In this document: positions 33,112 to 41,729 of the stretch, one piece after another
Position numbering within the stretch: position 1 is the first letter of the stretch
How the letters are laid out: the number at the start of each line of letters is the position of its first letter
Assembly (NCBI GenBank): GCA_900551895.1
Contig: URXX01000002.1
Span: 1-64,000, forward strand
Direction: 5' to 3'
Source of the DNA: an uncultured Lachnospiraceae bacterium
GTDB taxonomy: Bacteria; Bacillota; Clostridia; Lachnospirales; Lachnospiraceae
Length of the DNA: 64,000 bases
The notes under the pieces: generated by a model
What the model saw: the letters and a program-made list of their open reading frames with translations, nothing else
Databases searched by the model: none
What the model was told of the DNA's origin: nothing
Position numbers and translations under genes: made by a program

Positions 33112-34443
33112 TTAAATTCCAAAAATTTTAGTTACAATCGTAAAATATACCAGAATTGTTCCTGTATCCACTAAAGTTGTAATAAGCGGAGCGGCCATAA
33201 TTGCCGGATCTAATCCGCATTTTTTTGCCACAAGCGGAAGCATACATCCGATTGTCTTCGCAAGAAGAACAGTACACATCAATGTAATTCCAACCGCAAA
33301 AGCGAGTAACGGATTCTGATACATTAAAATAATTCTGATTCCATTTACTACTGCCAGTAAAAAACCTACTATGAGTGCTATTCTCACTTCTTTAAAGACT
33401 ACTTTAAAGATATCCTTAAATTCAATTTCATCAACTGCCAAGCCTCGGATAATCAAAGTCGAACTTTGAGAACCACAGTTTCCGCCTGTACCGGTCAGCA
33501 TTGGGACAAACGTATTTAATACCGGCATTACCGCAAGAGCGCCTTCAAAATGTCCTAAAATCAAGCCGGTAACGGTCGCCGACAGCATAAGAAATAAAAG
33601 CCACGGAAAACGACTCTTAGCATGCTGCCAAACGGAAGTTTCAAAATAAGGTTCTTCATTCGGAGCAATACCTGCCATAACGCTCATATCTTCCGTTGTT
33701 TCTTCCTGTAATACAGACATGGCGTCATCTACCGTTACAATTCCGACCATACACATTTCATAGTCTACAACCGGAATGGCAATCAAACCGTATTTATTAA
33801 TCATGGCAACAACCTCTTCCTGATCGTCATGGGTATTTACATAGAGCATATTTGTTTCCATAATCTCTTCTATCAGACGACTTTCCCCTGTTGTCAATAA
33901 ATCTTTTACATCCACAACTCCTATCAGTTTTCGTTTTTCTGTAACATAACAGGTGTAAATGGTTTCTTTATTGATTCCGACCTGACGGATTTTTAAAATG
34001 GCATCGGCAACAGTCATCTCTTTTCTCAGACCGATATATTCCACGTTCATAATACTTCCGGCACTGTCCTCAGGATATTGCAGAAGTGTATTGATCTGTT
34101 TTCGCGTTTCCTCATCCGTAGCCATAAGTAATCTGTCCACAACATTCGCCGGCATTTCTTCCAGAACGTCAACCATATCATCGAGATACATTTCTTCCAT
34201 GAATTCTTCAATTTCAGCGTCTGTCAATCCATTTACCAAATCCTCCTGCATTTCACTGCTCATATAAGTAAATGTTTCAGCAGCCTCTTCTTTTGTTAAA
34301 AGACGAAAAACAATAATTCTCTGTTTCTCATTAAATTCTTCAAGGATCTGTGCAATATCGACGGGATACAAGTTCTCTAATTCCGTTTTTAATTCTTTAT
34401 ACTTTCTCTCTTCTAACAATTCCAGCATTTGTTCCTCCGTCAT
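33112..34443 (-). CDS. mgtE: Magnesium transporter MgtE
   Basis: About 443 residues. An N-terminal helical domain (residues about 1-120) is followed by a CBS pair and five membrane helices. The pore region contains PMLTGTGGNCGSQSSTLIIR, the hallmark of the family, and the last helices end the protein. MgtE admits Mg2+ and is gated by Mg2+ binding to the cytosolic domains. The ATG at 34441-34443 follows AGGAGGG. An earlier ATG would add 13 residues that overlap the leader hairpin. Confidence 0.93.
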   Translation of the reverse strand: MTEEQMLELLEERKYKELKTELENLYPVDIAQILEEFNEKQRIIVFRLLTKEEAAETFTYMSSEMQEDLVNGLTDAEIEEFMEEMYLDDMVDVLEEMPANVVDRLLMATDEETRKQINTLLQYPEDSAGSIMNVEYIGLRKEMTVADAILKIRQVGINKETIYTCYVTEKRKLIGVVDVKDLLTTGESRLIEEIMETNMLYVNTHDDQEEVVAMINKYGLIAIPVVDYEMCMVGIVTVDDAMSVLQEETTEDMSVMAGIAPNEEPYFETSVWQHAKSRFPWLLFLMLSATVTGLILGHFEGALAVMPVLNTFVPMLTGTGGNCGSQSSTLIIRGLAVDEIEFKDIFKVVFKEVRIALIVGFLLAVVNGIRIILMYQNPLLAFAVGITLMCTVLLAKTIGCMLPLVAKKCGLDPAIMAAPLITTLVDTGTILVYFTIVTKIFGI

Positions 34444-34473
34444 ATATGCCCTCCTTTCTCTCCCACAAAGTAA

Positions 34474-34494
34474 GCGTACCACTTATGGGTACGC
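34474..34494 (-). other. Hairpin in the mgtE leader
   Basis: Seven perfect pairs (GCGTACC / GGTACGC) around a 7-base loop in a leader of about 60 nucleotides. No T-run follows, so it is not a plain terminator. The leader is far too short for an M-box riboswitch. Confidence 0.5.
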
Positions 34495-34510
34495 AATCTA
34501 TTATCTTAAT

Positions 34511-34538
34511 TCTATACCGTAACAATGTTTTTTGTCAA
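34511..34538 (-). promoter_or_regulatory. Promoter of mgtE
   Basis: On the minus strand, TTGACA (34533-34538), a 16-base spacer and TATAGA (34511-34516). It nearly abuts the divergent tmcAL promoter. Confidence 0.65.
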
Positions 34539-34547
34539 TAATTGCTT

Positions 34548-34576
34548 TTGCACTCCAGTTGTCTTTATTGTATAAT
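34548..34576 (+). promoter_or_regulatory. Promoter of tmcAL
   Basis: TTGCAC (34548-34553), a 17-base spacer and TATAAT (34571-34576), about 30 bases before the start codon. Confidence 0.75.
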
Positions 34577-34606
34577 ACATTTTAGAAAAAAGATAGGGAG
34601 GTCTTT

Positions 34607-35827
34607 ATGAAAATCGTAGGTTTAATTACAGAATACAATCCATTTCACAACGGACATAAATACCACTTGGACAAGGCGCTGAATCAGACAGGCGCTGATT
34701 ACGCCATTGTTGTTATGAGTGGTGATTTTGTGCAACGGGGTGCTCCTGCAATTATGCCAAAACATTTGCGGACACAGATTGCTCTGGAAGCGGGGGCAGA
34801 TGTTGTGATTGAACTTCCCGTTTTATACGCAACAGGAAGTGCAGAACTTTTTGCAATGGGAGCGGTTTCACTTCTCCACTCTTTAAATTGTGTCAACACA
34901 ATCTGTTTCGGAACAGAGGCGGGGGATGTTGTCGCTTTGGAACAGATTGCCCGTATTCTTTGCGAAGAACCGATTGAATATAAATGCGCTTTGCAAAAAT
35001 ATTTAAAGGAAGGAAATGTATTTCCGCTTGCAAGACAAAAGGCACTGATTGGAATTATCGGAAACGACTCCCTCTCTTCTATTTTAGAGTCACCAAATAA
35101 TATTTTGGGAATTGAATATATAAAAGCATTGTACCGTTTAAAAAGCAAAATAACTCCCGTAGCCATTCAAAGAGAAGAATCTCATTACCACGATACAGAA
35201 TTAAAAACAGTATATAGTTCTGCCACTGCCATAAGAAAGGTATTTTCACAGACAGAAAATATTTCTTCCGCAGTTGAAACTTTGAAGCAACAGATGCCAC
35301 ACAAGGCTATTCCTCTGCTCATTGAAAACTTTCAAAAACGGTTTCCGATTTATGCGGATGACTTTTCCCTATTGTTGAAATATAGACTGTTGACGGAAAC
35401 AAACTCTTCTCTACTCAACTATATGGATATAAACGAAACTTTGGCAAACCGCATATATAAAAACAGAAATCAATTTATATCTTTCAAACAATTTTGCGAA
35501 GAAATAAAAACGCGGGATATAACGTATACAAGAGTCAGCCGTGCTTTGCTTCATATTTTATTGCAAATTAAAAAGGAAGATAATCCTCTTCCCTCCTATG
35601 CACATATTTTGGGATTCCGAAAAGACAGTTCGGCTCTGCTATCCGTTTTAAAGCAAAAAAGCAGTATCCCTCTTATCACAAAACTTTCTTCCGCTTCTTT
35701 AGTGGAAAAGGAAAATCTATTTTTGCAACAGGATATTTTTGCATCTGATTTGTACGAATCTGTCGTTACCGATAAATTTAAAACTTCTTTTATCAACGAA
35801 TATAAAAAAGAGATTGTACGCTGTTAA
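34607..35827 (+). CDS. tmcAL: tRNA(Met) cytidine acetate ligase (TmcAL, YlbM)
   Basis: A 406-residue enzyme that uses acetate and ATP to acetylate C34 of elongator tRNA-Met. The N-terminal nucleotidyltransferase motif reads GLITEYNPFHNGHKYHL and is followed by VVMSGDFVQRGAPAIMPK. The start ATG has AGGGAGG ahead of it. It is one of only four plus-strand protein genes, bounded by a divergent promoter and a bidirectional terminator. Acetate is its substrate and pta-ackA is close by, but I would not read more into that. Confidence 0.93.
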   Translation: MKIVGLITEYNPFHNGHKYHLDKALNQTGADYAIVVMSGDFVQRGAPAIMPKHLRTQIALEAGADVVIELPVLYATGSAELFAMGAVSLLHSLNCVNTICFGTEAGDVVALEQIARILCEEPIEYKCALQKYLKEGNVFPLARQKALIGIIGNDSLSSILESPNNILGIEYIKALYRLKSKITPVAIQREESHYHDTELKTVYSSATAIRKVFSQTENISSAVETLKQQMPHKAIPLLIENFQKRFPIYADDFSLLLKYRLLTETNSSLLNYMDINETLANRIYKNRNQFISFKQFCEEIKTRDITYTRVSRALLHILLQIKKEDNPLPSYAHILGFRKDSSALLSVLKQKSSIPLITKLSSASLVEKENLFLQQDIFASDLYESVVTDKFKTSFINEYKKEIVRC

Positions 35828-35844
35828 ACGTATAATCTCTTTTT
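35804..35844. terminator. Bidirectional terminator between tmcAL and degV
   Basis: Arms AAAAAGAGATT and AATCTCTTTTT plus further inner pairs; the left arm overlaps the last codons of tmcAL. It serves both convergent genes. Confidence 0.75.
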
Positions 35845-35853
35845 ACAGTTCTA

Positions 35854-36708
35854 CTATCTCATTTTCTTTGTACAGGTTACTGCCAACGCCCCCGGTCCGA
35901 TATGACAAGCAACACTCAAAGAAAGCGGACGCATCTCTACATTTGTATTCGGAAACCTGCTTTCAATCTCCGCTTTCCACTGCTCAGCTTCTTCTTTTGA
36001 GGAAGTATATGCACCTTGAATGTACACTTCCTCTCCCATAAATCTTTCCTGCCAGTCTTTTTCAATCGCCTCAAGCATTGTTTTCTTCGCCTGCTTCCAC
36101 CCTCTTACTTTGGCAAAGGCATCTAATTTACCGCCTTGAATCTGTAAAACAGGTTTCAGGTTCAGCACTGTTCCGATTGCCGCTGCCGCCGCCGTAATTC
36201 TTCCGCCTTTTTTTAAATACTTCAATGTATCTACCGTTATATAAATACTGGACTCTCTTTTTTCTGCCTCGAGTATTTCTTTAATCTCTTTTGCGTTTTT
36301 TCCCTCTTCAGCCAGTTTCATTGCATCTTCCACTGATTTTGACTGGGTAACAGAAATACGCTGATTATCTACAACCTGCACTTTCTCGCCGTATTCTCTC
36401 GAAAGAGAAATGGCCGTTTCACACGAACTGCTAAGTCCGCTGGACATCGGAATATAAACAATCTCATCATATTCCTTTAGCAACTTGTCCCATAAATCTA
36501 AAACATCTGCCGGCGAAGGCTGCGACGTAGAAATATCTGCATCGTTTGTCAATTTTTCATAAAACTCTTCCTGTGTCAATGTGATATCTTCAAAATATAA
36601 TTCCTCATTTATATAAAAAGGCATTGGTAATACGTGAATTCCCAGTTCTTTCCCACGTTCCTGCGTAATGCCGCTGTTACTGTCTGTTACAATCGCTGTT
36701 CTTCCCAT
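35854..36708 (-). CDS. DegV-family fatty-acid-binding protein
   Basis: A 284-residue DegV (FakB-like) protein. It opens AIVTDSNSGITQERGKELGI and carries TSQPSPADVLDLWDKLL, then IPMSSGLSSSCETAI with the lipid-carboxylate serine, and GTVLNLKPVLQIQGGKLDAF. Such proteins bind a fatty acid and, with FakA kinase, feed exogenous fatty acids to phospholipid synthesis. FakA is not in the window. It is the last gene of the polA-coaE-walJ-degV unit. Confidence 0.88.
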   Translation of the reverse strand: MGRTAIVTDSNSGITQERGKELGIHVLPMPFYINEELYFEDITLTQEEFYEKLTNDADISTSQPSPADVLDLWDKLLKEYDEIVYIPMSSGLSSSCETAISLSREYGEKVQVVDNQRISVTQSKSVEDAMKLAEEGKNAKEIKEILEAEKRESSIYITVDTLKYLKKGGRITAAAAAIGTVLNLKPVLQIQGGKLDAFAKVRGWKQAKKTMLEAIEKDWQERFMGEEVYIQGAYTSSKEEAEQWKAEIESRFPNTNVEMRPLSLSVACHIGPGALAVTCTKKMR

Positions 36709-36726
36709 ACTTTTTCTCCGTTCTCT

Positions 36727-37527
36727 TTATTCTACTGTTATCAGTTCCGATACGGTGTCCCTTTTCGCTACTACAATATGTACATCATCACCGTTATATT
36801 TATTATCTCCAAGAGTCACTTCCAGTTTTACCGTTTCATAGGCAAGACTCTCATAATTATTTTCCTTGCTCAAATGTCCGAGCATAACACATTGCAGATT
36901 ATCATGTAGTATATCACAAAGAAGCCGTCCCGACAATTCATTTGACAAATGTCCCTGTTCACCCAAAACTCTTCTCTTTAGCGGATAAGGATACGGTCCT
37001 ACCTCAACCATATGCACATCATGATTCGCCTCCAGTACAAGTGCGTTGACGTCTTTTAGATTTTCTACAATATATTTATCGTAATTTCCTAAATCAGTCA
37101 CTACCGCAACAGCCTTTTCATTTTTCTCAATTCGGTATCCTGTAGGTTCAATCGCATCGTGAGAAAGAGCAAAAGGCTTAATTGTCAGTTCACCCAAAAC
37201 AAATTCTTCATCAGACTGTATCGGATGAAACAATCCCTCCGGCATCTTCCCTAAACTTTTATAGTTTTCTATGCCGGATAGTGTTCCTTTCGTTGCATAA
37301 ATCGGCGTTTTATATTTTCTGCTGAACACACCCAGCCCCTGAATATGATCCGAATGTTCATGCGTAACCAAAATGCCGTCTAAATCTTCTCCTGGAATGC
37401 CGATTTTCTCTAAGCCCTCTTCTATCTTTTTTTTGCTTATTCCTGCATCGATTAATATATGCGTATGCTCACTTCCCACATATATACAATTTCCACTGCT
37501 GCCACTGGCAATACTGCATAATTTCAT
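36727..37527 (-). CDS. MBL-fold hydrolase, WalJ/YycJ-like
   Basis: A 266-residue metallo-beta-lactamase-fold protein. The metal motif VTHEHSDHIQGL lies near residue 56, and LVLEANHDVHM, LSNELSG and LGHLSKENN are further family motifs. It resembles YycJ (WalJ), implicated in coordinating cell division or DNA processing in Firmicutes, but walRK is not in the window. It lies 4 bases after coaE and 18 before degV. Confidence 0.85.
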   Translation of the reverse strand: MKLCSIASGSSGNCIYVGSEHTHILIDAGISKKKIEEGLEKIGIPGEDLDGILVTHEHSDHIQGLGVFSRKYKTPIYATKGTLSGIENYKSLGKMPEGLFHPIQSDEEFVLGELTIKPFALSHDAIEPTGYRIEKNEKAVAVVTDLGNYDKYIVENLKDVNALVLEANHDVHMVEVGPYPYPLKRRVLGEQGHLSNELSGRLLCDILHDNLQCVMLGHLSKENNYESLAYETVKLEVTLGDNKYNGDDVHIVVAKRDTVSELITVE

Positions 37528-37531
37528 CTTC

Positions 37532-38122
37532 TTATCTCCTGTTGACTGCCTGCTCTATCTGTTTTTTTGTCTCTTCTATCGTTCCACTATTATCAATCAC
37601 TCTATGACAATATTTTCTGAAAGTTCCCTCTGACGCCTGTGATTTCATAACTAAATCTATTTTTTCATCTGTCATCAGACGCGATGTTTTTAACCGTTTT
37701 CTCCGAACAGTTTCATCAGCATAAATATACCATAATTCATCACAGATTTCTTCGTAATGATCTTCCAGCAAAAGAGCCGACTCAATCAGAAAAATTTTAC
37801 AATTTTTCTTTCGTGCTTCCTCAATTTCCTCTTTTACCTGCATCTTTACTGCCGGATGTACGATTTCATTTAACTTTTGCAGTTTATCCACATCGCGAAA
37901 CACGATCCCGCCAAGTTTCTTTCTGTCAATTTCCCTATCTTCTCCTAAAATTGTGTCGCCAAACTCTTCAACAATCTTTCGATAACATTCTTCACCTTTT
38001 TTCTGCAATCGATGCGCCACTGCATCTGTCTGACAGATAACGGCATTATAGGTTTCTTCCATTATCGTTAAAACACAGCTTTTTCCGGAACCGATACCGC
38101 CTGTAATTCCAATTATTTTCAT
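37532..38122 (-). CDS. coaE: Dephospho-CoA kinase
   Basis: A 196-residue P-loop kinase for the last step of coenzyme A synthesis. The Walker A motif is GITGGIGSGKS and the LIESALLLEDHYEEICDELW stretch follows in the middle. The start codon directly follows the polA stop codon with no gap. polA-coaE is a common pair. Confidence 0.95.
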   Translation of the reverse strand: MKIIGITGGIGSGKSCVLTIMEETYNAVICQTDAVAHRLQKKGEECYRKIVEEFGDTILGEDREIDRKKLGGIVFRDVDKLQKLNEIVHPAVKMQVKEEIEEARKKNCKIFLIESALLLEDHYEEICDELWYIYADETVRRKRLKTSRLMTDEKIDLVMKSQASEGTFRKYCHRVIDNSGTIEETKKQIEQAVNRR

Positions 38123-40738
38123 CTATTTTGCCTCATACCAACTGTTTCCCGTATGCATATCAATATCCAAAGGCACACGTAAAGTAACAGCCTGCTCCAT
38201 TTCTCTTTTTAAGATTGCTTTTACTTCATCCACTTCATCTTTGTACGCTTCAATCAAAAGTTCATCATGTACCTGCAACACGAGTCTTGATTTCATCTCT
38301 TTTTCCTTCAATGTACGATTTACCCCTATCATAGCCATTTTCATAATATCCGCAGCCGTCCCTTGAATTGGTGCATTCATCGCAACTCTTTCACCAAAGG
38401 ACCTTTGCATAAAATTACCCGATTCCAATTCCGGAACAGGTCTTCTTCTTCCGAACAGGGTAACAACATACCCTTCTTCCTTTGCATGGGCCACTGCATC
38501 ATCTAAAAATGTTTTAATCCCCGGATAAGTTTTGAAATAATTGTCAATATATTCTGCCGCTTCTTTTCTTGTTATACTTAAGTCCTGACTTAATCCAAAA
38601 GAACTGATGCCGTATACAATACCAAAATTTACTGCCTTTGCATTTCTTCTTTCCAAATCAGTTACTTCATCAAACGGGATATGAAATACTTGAGATGCCG
38701 TTATACGATGAATATCTCTCGCTTCTTTATAAGCGCTGATAAGAGAATCGTCTTCTGAACAGTGTGCCAAAATACGAAGTTCAATCTGCGAATAGTCTGC
38801 ATCGACAAACACATAATCCTCCTCAGGAACAAAAACTTTGCGAATTAAACGTCCAAGTTCCATTCTGACAGGAATATTTTGCAAGTTTGGTTCTGTACTG
38901 CTTATTCTGCCTGTGGCAGTAACTGTCTGATTAAATTTTCCGTGAATTCTTCCGTCCTCTTGAATATAGTTTGCCAACCCGTCCGCATAAGTTGATTTCA
39001 GTTTCGCTAACTGACGGTATTCAAGTATTTTGGATACAATCGGATAATCCGGAGCAAGTTTATCTAAAACATCTGCCGCTGTTGAATATCCTGTCTTCGT
39101 TTTCTTTCCATTAGGAAGATGCAAATGTTCAAACAAAACAATTCCAAGTTGTTTCGGTGAATTAATATTAAAGGTTTCCCCTGCAATTTCATATATTTCT
39201 TTTTCCAATTCACTGATTCTGCCGCCAAGTTGTTGTCCGTAAACTTTCAATTCCTCCGCTTTTACTTTCACTCCCGCCTGTTCCATATCAAAAAGAGTAA
39301 ATGCAAGAGGCATTTCAATGTCCATAAACAGGTGAGTCATTTCCTTTTCCTCCAACCGTTTACGGAGTGAACATACAGATTTATATGCCACATATGCGGT
39401 ATAACAGTTTTTCTTTTCTTCATCAATTTTTTCATCTATATAAATATTTAACTGTTCCCTTGCCACATCCTCAACTTCATAATCACTTTTTAACGGATTT
39501 AGCAGATAAGAGGCAATAATCGGATCAAAAGCGTTCTCTTCCTTTATAAACGTAATCCATTTCAATGCTTCTTTTATATGACAAATGGAAACTGTTTTTA
39601 CAACAGATGTAAGTTCCCCTAATTTTTCCAGTAAATAGGACAAAGAAACTTCTTCCCCTGTATAAATTGTGTATATATCGTCATCACCAAACGCAATTCC
39701 AATATGATTGATTTCCGCAGAAGAAGCAAACAGAGGAAGGACATCTTCCGTATTTTTCCCTAATACAATACCAACAACTTCCTGCTTTGCAGCGTTTGCA
39801 AATATCTCATCCGTTTCCTTTTTTGTGCGGACAATCTTAAAATTATCTTCCACACCGTTTCCCTGCGCAGATACATCAAAACGTGATAACAAATTTTTGA
39901 ATTCTAATTTTTGAAAATATACATATGCTTCTTCCGTATATAAATTTCCCAACTCTGCTTCTCTGAAATCATAAGCAATAGGAACAGACACATTTATTGT
40001 CGCCAGTTCTTTACACATCTGCGCTTTGTCATACTGTTCGCCTAGCGCTTTGCTCGCTCTTGGCGGTTTCACTTCCTCTAAATGCGCATACGCATCTTCA
40101 ATAGAATGGAACTGCGTAATAATTTTTGTCGCCGTCTTTTCTCCAATGCTATCCACTCCCGGAATATTATCGGAAGAATCACCCATTAATGCCTTCAAAT
40201 CAATAAACTCTTTCGGTGTAACAAAGTATTTTTCCAAGACGTCTTTAGCGTAATAATTTTCTATCTCTGTTTTACCTTTTTTCGTTTTTGGAATACGGAT
40301 TTTCACTTTTTCTGTTGCCAACTGAAGCAAATCCCTGTCACCTGAAATAATGGACACGGCCATTCCTTTTTCTTCTGCCAGCACAGAAATTGTTCCAAGT
40401 AAATCGTCTGCCTCGTACCCTTCCTGCTCAATTAGTTTAATCCCCATTGCACGAAGAACATCTTTCATTACCGGCACCTGCTGACGCAGTTCTTCTGCCA
40501 TAGGTTTTCTTGTTCCTTTATACTCCTTATACATCTTATGTCTAAATGTAGGAGCGTGTACGTCAAATGCAACAGTTAAATATTCCGGTTTTTCTTCTTC
40601 TAATATTTTAAATAAAATATTTAAAAAACCATAAATCGCATTTGTATGAAGTCCTTCTGAATTTGTTAAATCCGGCACCCCATAAAACGCTCTGTTTAAA
40701 ATGCTGTGCCCGTCTATCAATACAATTTTTTCACTCAT
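38123..40738 (-). CDS. polA: DNA polymerase I with a degenerate proofreading domain
   Basis: An 871-residue polymerase. The 5'-3' exonuclease domain fills residues 1-290 (VLIDGHSILNRAFYG, then GYEADDLLGT). The polymerase domain has motif A DADYSQIELRILAH, motif B RRNAKAVNFGIVYGIS and motif C QVHDELLIEAY. The middle domain (about 295-460) lacks the acidic exonuclease residues: VVGIVLG and SICHIKEALKW stand where metal ligands are expected. Proofreading is therefore likely lost, as in Bacillus and Taq polymerases. It serves Okazaki maturation and repair. Confidence 0.96.
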   Translation of the reverse strand: MSEKIVLIDGHSILNRAFYGVPDLTNSEGLHTNAIYGFLNILFKILEEEKPEYLTVAFDVHAPTFRHKMYKEYKGTRKPMAEELRQQVPVMKDVLRAMGIKLIEQEGYEADDLLGTISVLAEEKGMAVSIISGDRDLLQLATEKVKIRIPKTKKGKTEIENYYAKDVLEKYFVTPKEFIDLKALMGDSSDNIPGVDSIGEKTATKIITQFHSIEDAYAHLEEVKPPRASKALGEQYDKAQMCKELATINVSVPIAYDFREAELGNLYTEEAYVYFQKLEFKNLLSRFDVSAQGNGVEDNFKIVRTKKETDEIFANAAKQEVVGIVLGKNTEDVLPLFASSAEINHIGIAFGDDDIYTIYTGEEVSLSYLLEKLGELTSVVKTVSICHIKEALKWITFIKEENAFDPIIASYLLNPLKSDYEVEDVAREQLNIYIDEKIDEEKKNCYTAYVAYKSVCSLRKRLEEKEMTHLFMDIEMPLAFTLFDMEQAGVKVKAEELKVYGQQLGGRISELEKEIYEIAGETFNINSPKQLGIVLFEHLHLPNGKKTKTGYSTAADVLDKLAPDYPIVSKILEYRQLAKLKSTYADGLANYIQEDGRIHGKFNQTVTATGRISSTEPNLQNIPVRMELGRLIRKVFVPEEDYVFVDADYSQIELRILAHCSEDDSLISAYKEARDIHRITASQVFHIPFDEVTDLERRNAKAVNFGIVYGISSFGLSQDLSITRKEAAEYIDNYFKTYPGIKTFLDDAVAHAKEEGYVVTLFGRRRPVPELESGNFMQRSFGERVAMNAPIQGTAADIMKMAMIGVNRTLKEKEMKSRLVLQVHDELLIEAYKDEVDEVKAILKREMEQAVTLRVPLDIDMHTGNSWYEAK

Positions 40739-40777
40739 ATTATTTCTCCACCTATATTTTTCTGTTACATATTATAC

Positions 40778-40806
40778 ATTATATTTAGAAAAAGCGACAG
40801 TATCAA
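40778..40806 (-). promoter_or_regulatory. Promoter of polA, nested in the tRNA terminator
   Basis: On the minus strand, TTGATA (40801-40806), a 17-base spacer and TATAAT (40778-40783). The -35 box lies in the terminator hairpin of the upstream tRNA gene. Confidence 0.6.
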
Positions 40807-40824
40807 AGATACTATCGCTTTTTA
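40789..40824 (-). terminator. Terminator of the tRNA-Leu gene
   Basis: Sixteen-pair stem beginning AAAAAGCGATAGTATC on the minus strand (one G-U pair), short loop, ending GCTTTTTC. Confidence 0.88.
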
Positions 40825-40830
40825 TTATAC

Positions 40831-40914
40831 TGCCGATGACCGGACTCGAACCGGTACATAGTCACCTACGTCAGATTTTGAGTCTGATGCGTCTGCCAAT
40901 TCCGCCACATCGGC
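40831..40914 (-). tRNA. tRNA-Leu (CAA)
   Basis: Eighty-four nucleotides. The acceptor stem GCCGATG / CATCGGC is perfect with discriminator A at 40831. The anticodon stem TCAGA/TCTGA holds loop CTCAAAA, so the anticodon is CAA (reads UUG). A long variable arm fits leucine, and the T arm has GGTTCGAGTCC. The 3' CCA is not encoded. It stands alone with its own promoter and terminator. Confidence 0.96.
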
Positions 40915-40943
40915 ATATACCCGACTTTCTCAAGCCGAGTATT

Positions 40944-40972
40944 ATAATATCATATACCTAATTAGATTGCAA
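40944..40972 (-). promoter_or_regulatory. Promoter of tRNA-Leu
   Basis: On the minus strand, TTGCAA (40967-40972), a 17-base spacer and TATTAT (40944-40949). A weak hairpin lies between this promoter and the tRNA 5' end. Confidence 0.55.
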
Positions 40973-40999
40973 GTACTTTTTTGATTTTTTTACAATCTT

Positions 41000-41641
41000 T
41001 TACACTCCTAATGCTTTCTGTGCTACTATACCTAAATCTGTCTCATTAGCAGTATACTTTTTATTACTATCTTTCTTTACTTTCACTTCAACTATTTCCT
41101 CTTTGCCATACTCACATTTGGAAATACGCTCTTCTAAATCCTGATATACAATTTCAGCCATTTGTTCCATAATCTCTTTCTGAGAAGGTGTCTTTCCTTC
41201 TTTCTGCACTTTAGCCTGCATATCTGTCAGGAATTTCTGCTGAAGTTCCTGTAAATCAGCCGCATAGTTTTCAAAACATTTCATTGGCTCTACCGCAACT
41301 TTTACTACAAAACCATCATCTGTTTCTTTTGCTTCTTTTACAGTATATTTGGCAGTTTTTAACATTTTCTTATACGCTTCGCGGAATTTGTTTTCCAATT
41401 CTTCAGGAAGAGATAACGCTTCATAACCCTGCATAAATGCATCAATTCCATTATTATACAATTTTTCCGAATCCGCTTTAGATGATTCCGTTAATTTCAT
41501 ATACTCCTCAAATTCACCTTTAAACTGCACGTCCAAGCATGATTTGATATAGGCTTTTGCGTCAAACTTTGTTCCGCACGCACTGAGCATACACATTACC
41601 ACTACCATCATTATTGCTACAATACTTTTCTTTTTCTTCAT
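41000..41641 (-). CDS. Predicted lipoprotein of unknown function
   Basis: 213 residues. It has a clear lipoprotein signal: KKKK, a hydrophobic run, then lipobox LSAC with the lipid-bearing cysteine at 22. The mature part is helical and Lys/Glu-rich, reminiscent of DUF5105-type lipoproteins of Clostridia, an uncertain match. It should be anchored on the outer face of the membrane. It lies downstream of pyruvate kinase with an AGGAGG site. Nothing in the sequence reveals a ligand or enzyme activity. Confidence 0.75.
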   Translation of the reverse strand: MKKKKSIVAIMMVVVMCMLSACGTKFDAKAYIKSCLDVQFKGEFEEYMKLTESSKADSEKLYNNGIDAFMQGYEALSLPEELENKFREAYKKMLKTAKYTVKEAKETDDGFVVKVAVEPMKCFENYAADLQELQQKFLTDMQAKVQKEGKTPSQKEIMEQMAEIVYQDLEERISKCEYGKEEIVEVKVKKDSNKKYTANETDLGIVAQKALGV

Positions 41642-41729
41642 ACCTTTGTCCTCCTAGTAAAAATGTTAGTGTAATTTTACCATGAATACGGCGATAAATC
41701 TACTATTTTTTGTTGATTTTTAAAAATTT

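Noticed and set aside
34444..34510. M-box magnesium riboswitch ahead of mgtE
   Set aside because: The leader is about 60 bases, far shorter than an M-box, and only a simple hairpin is present.
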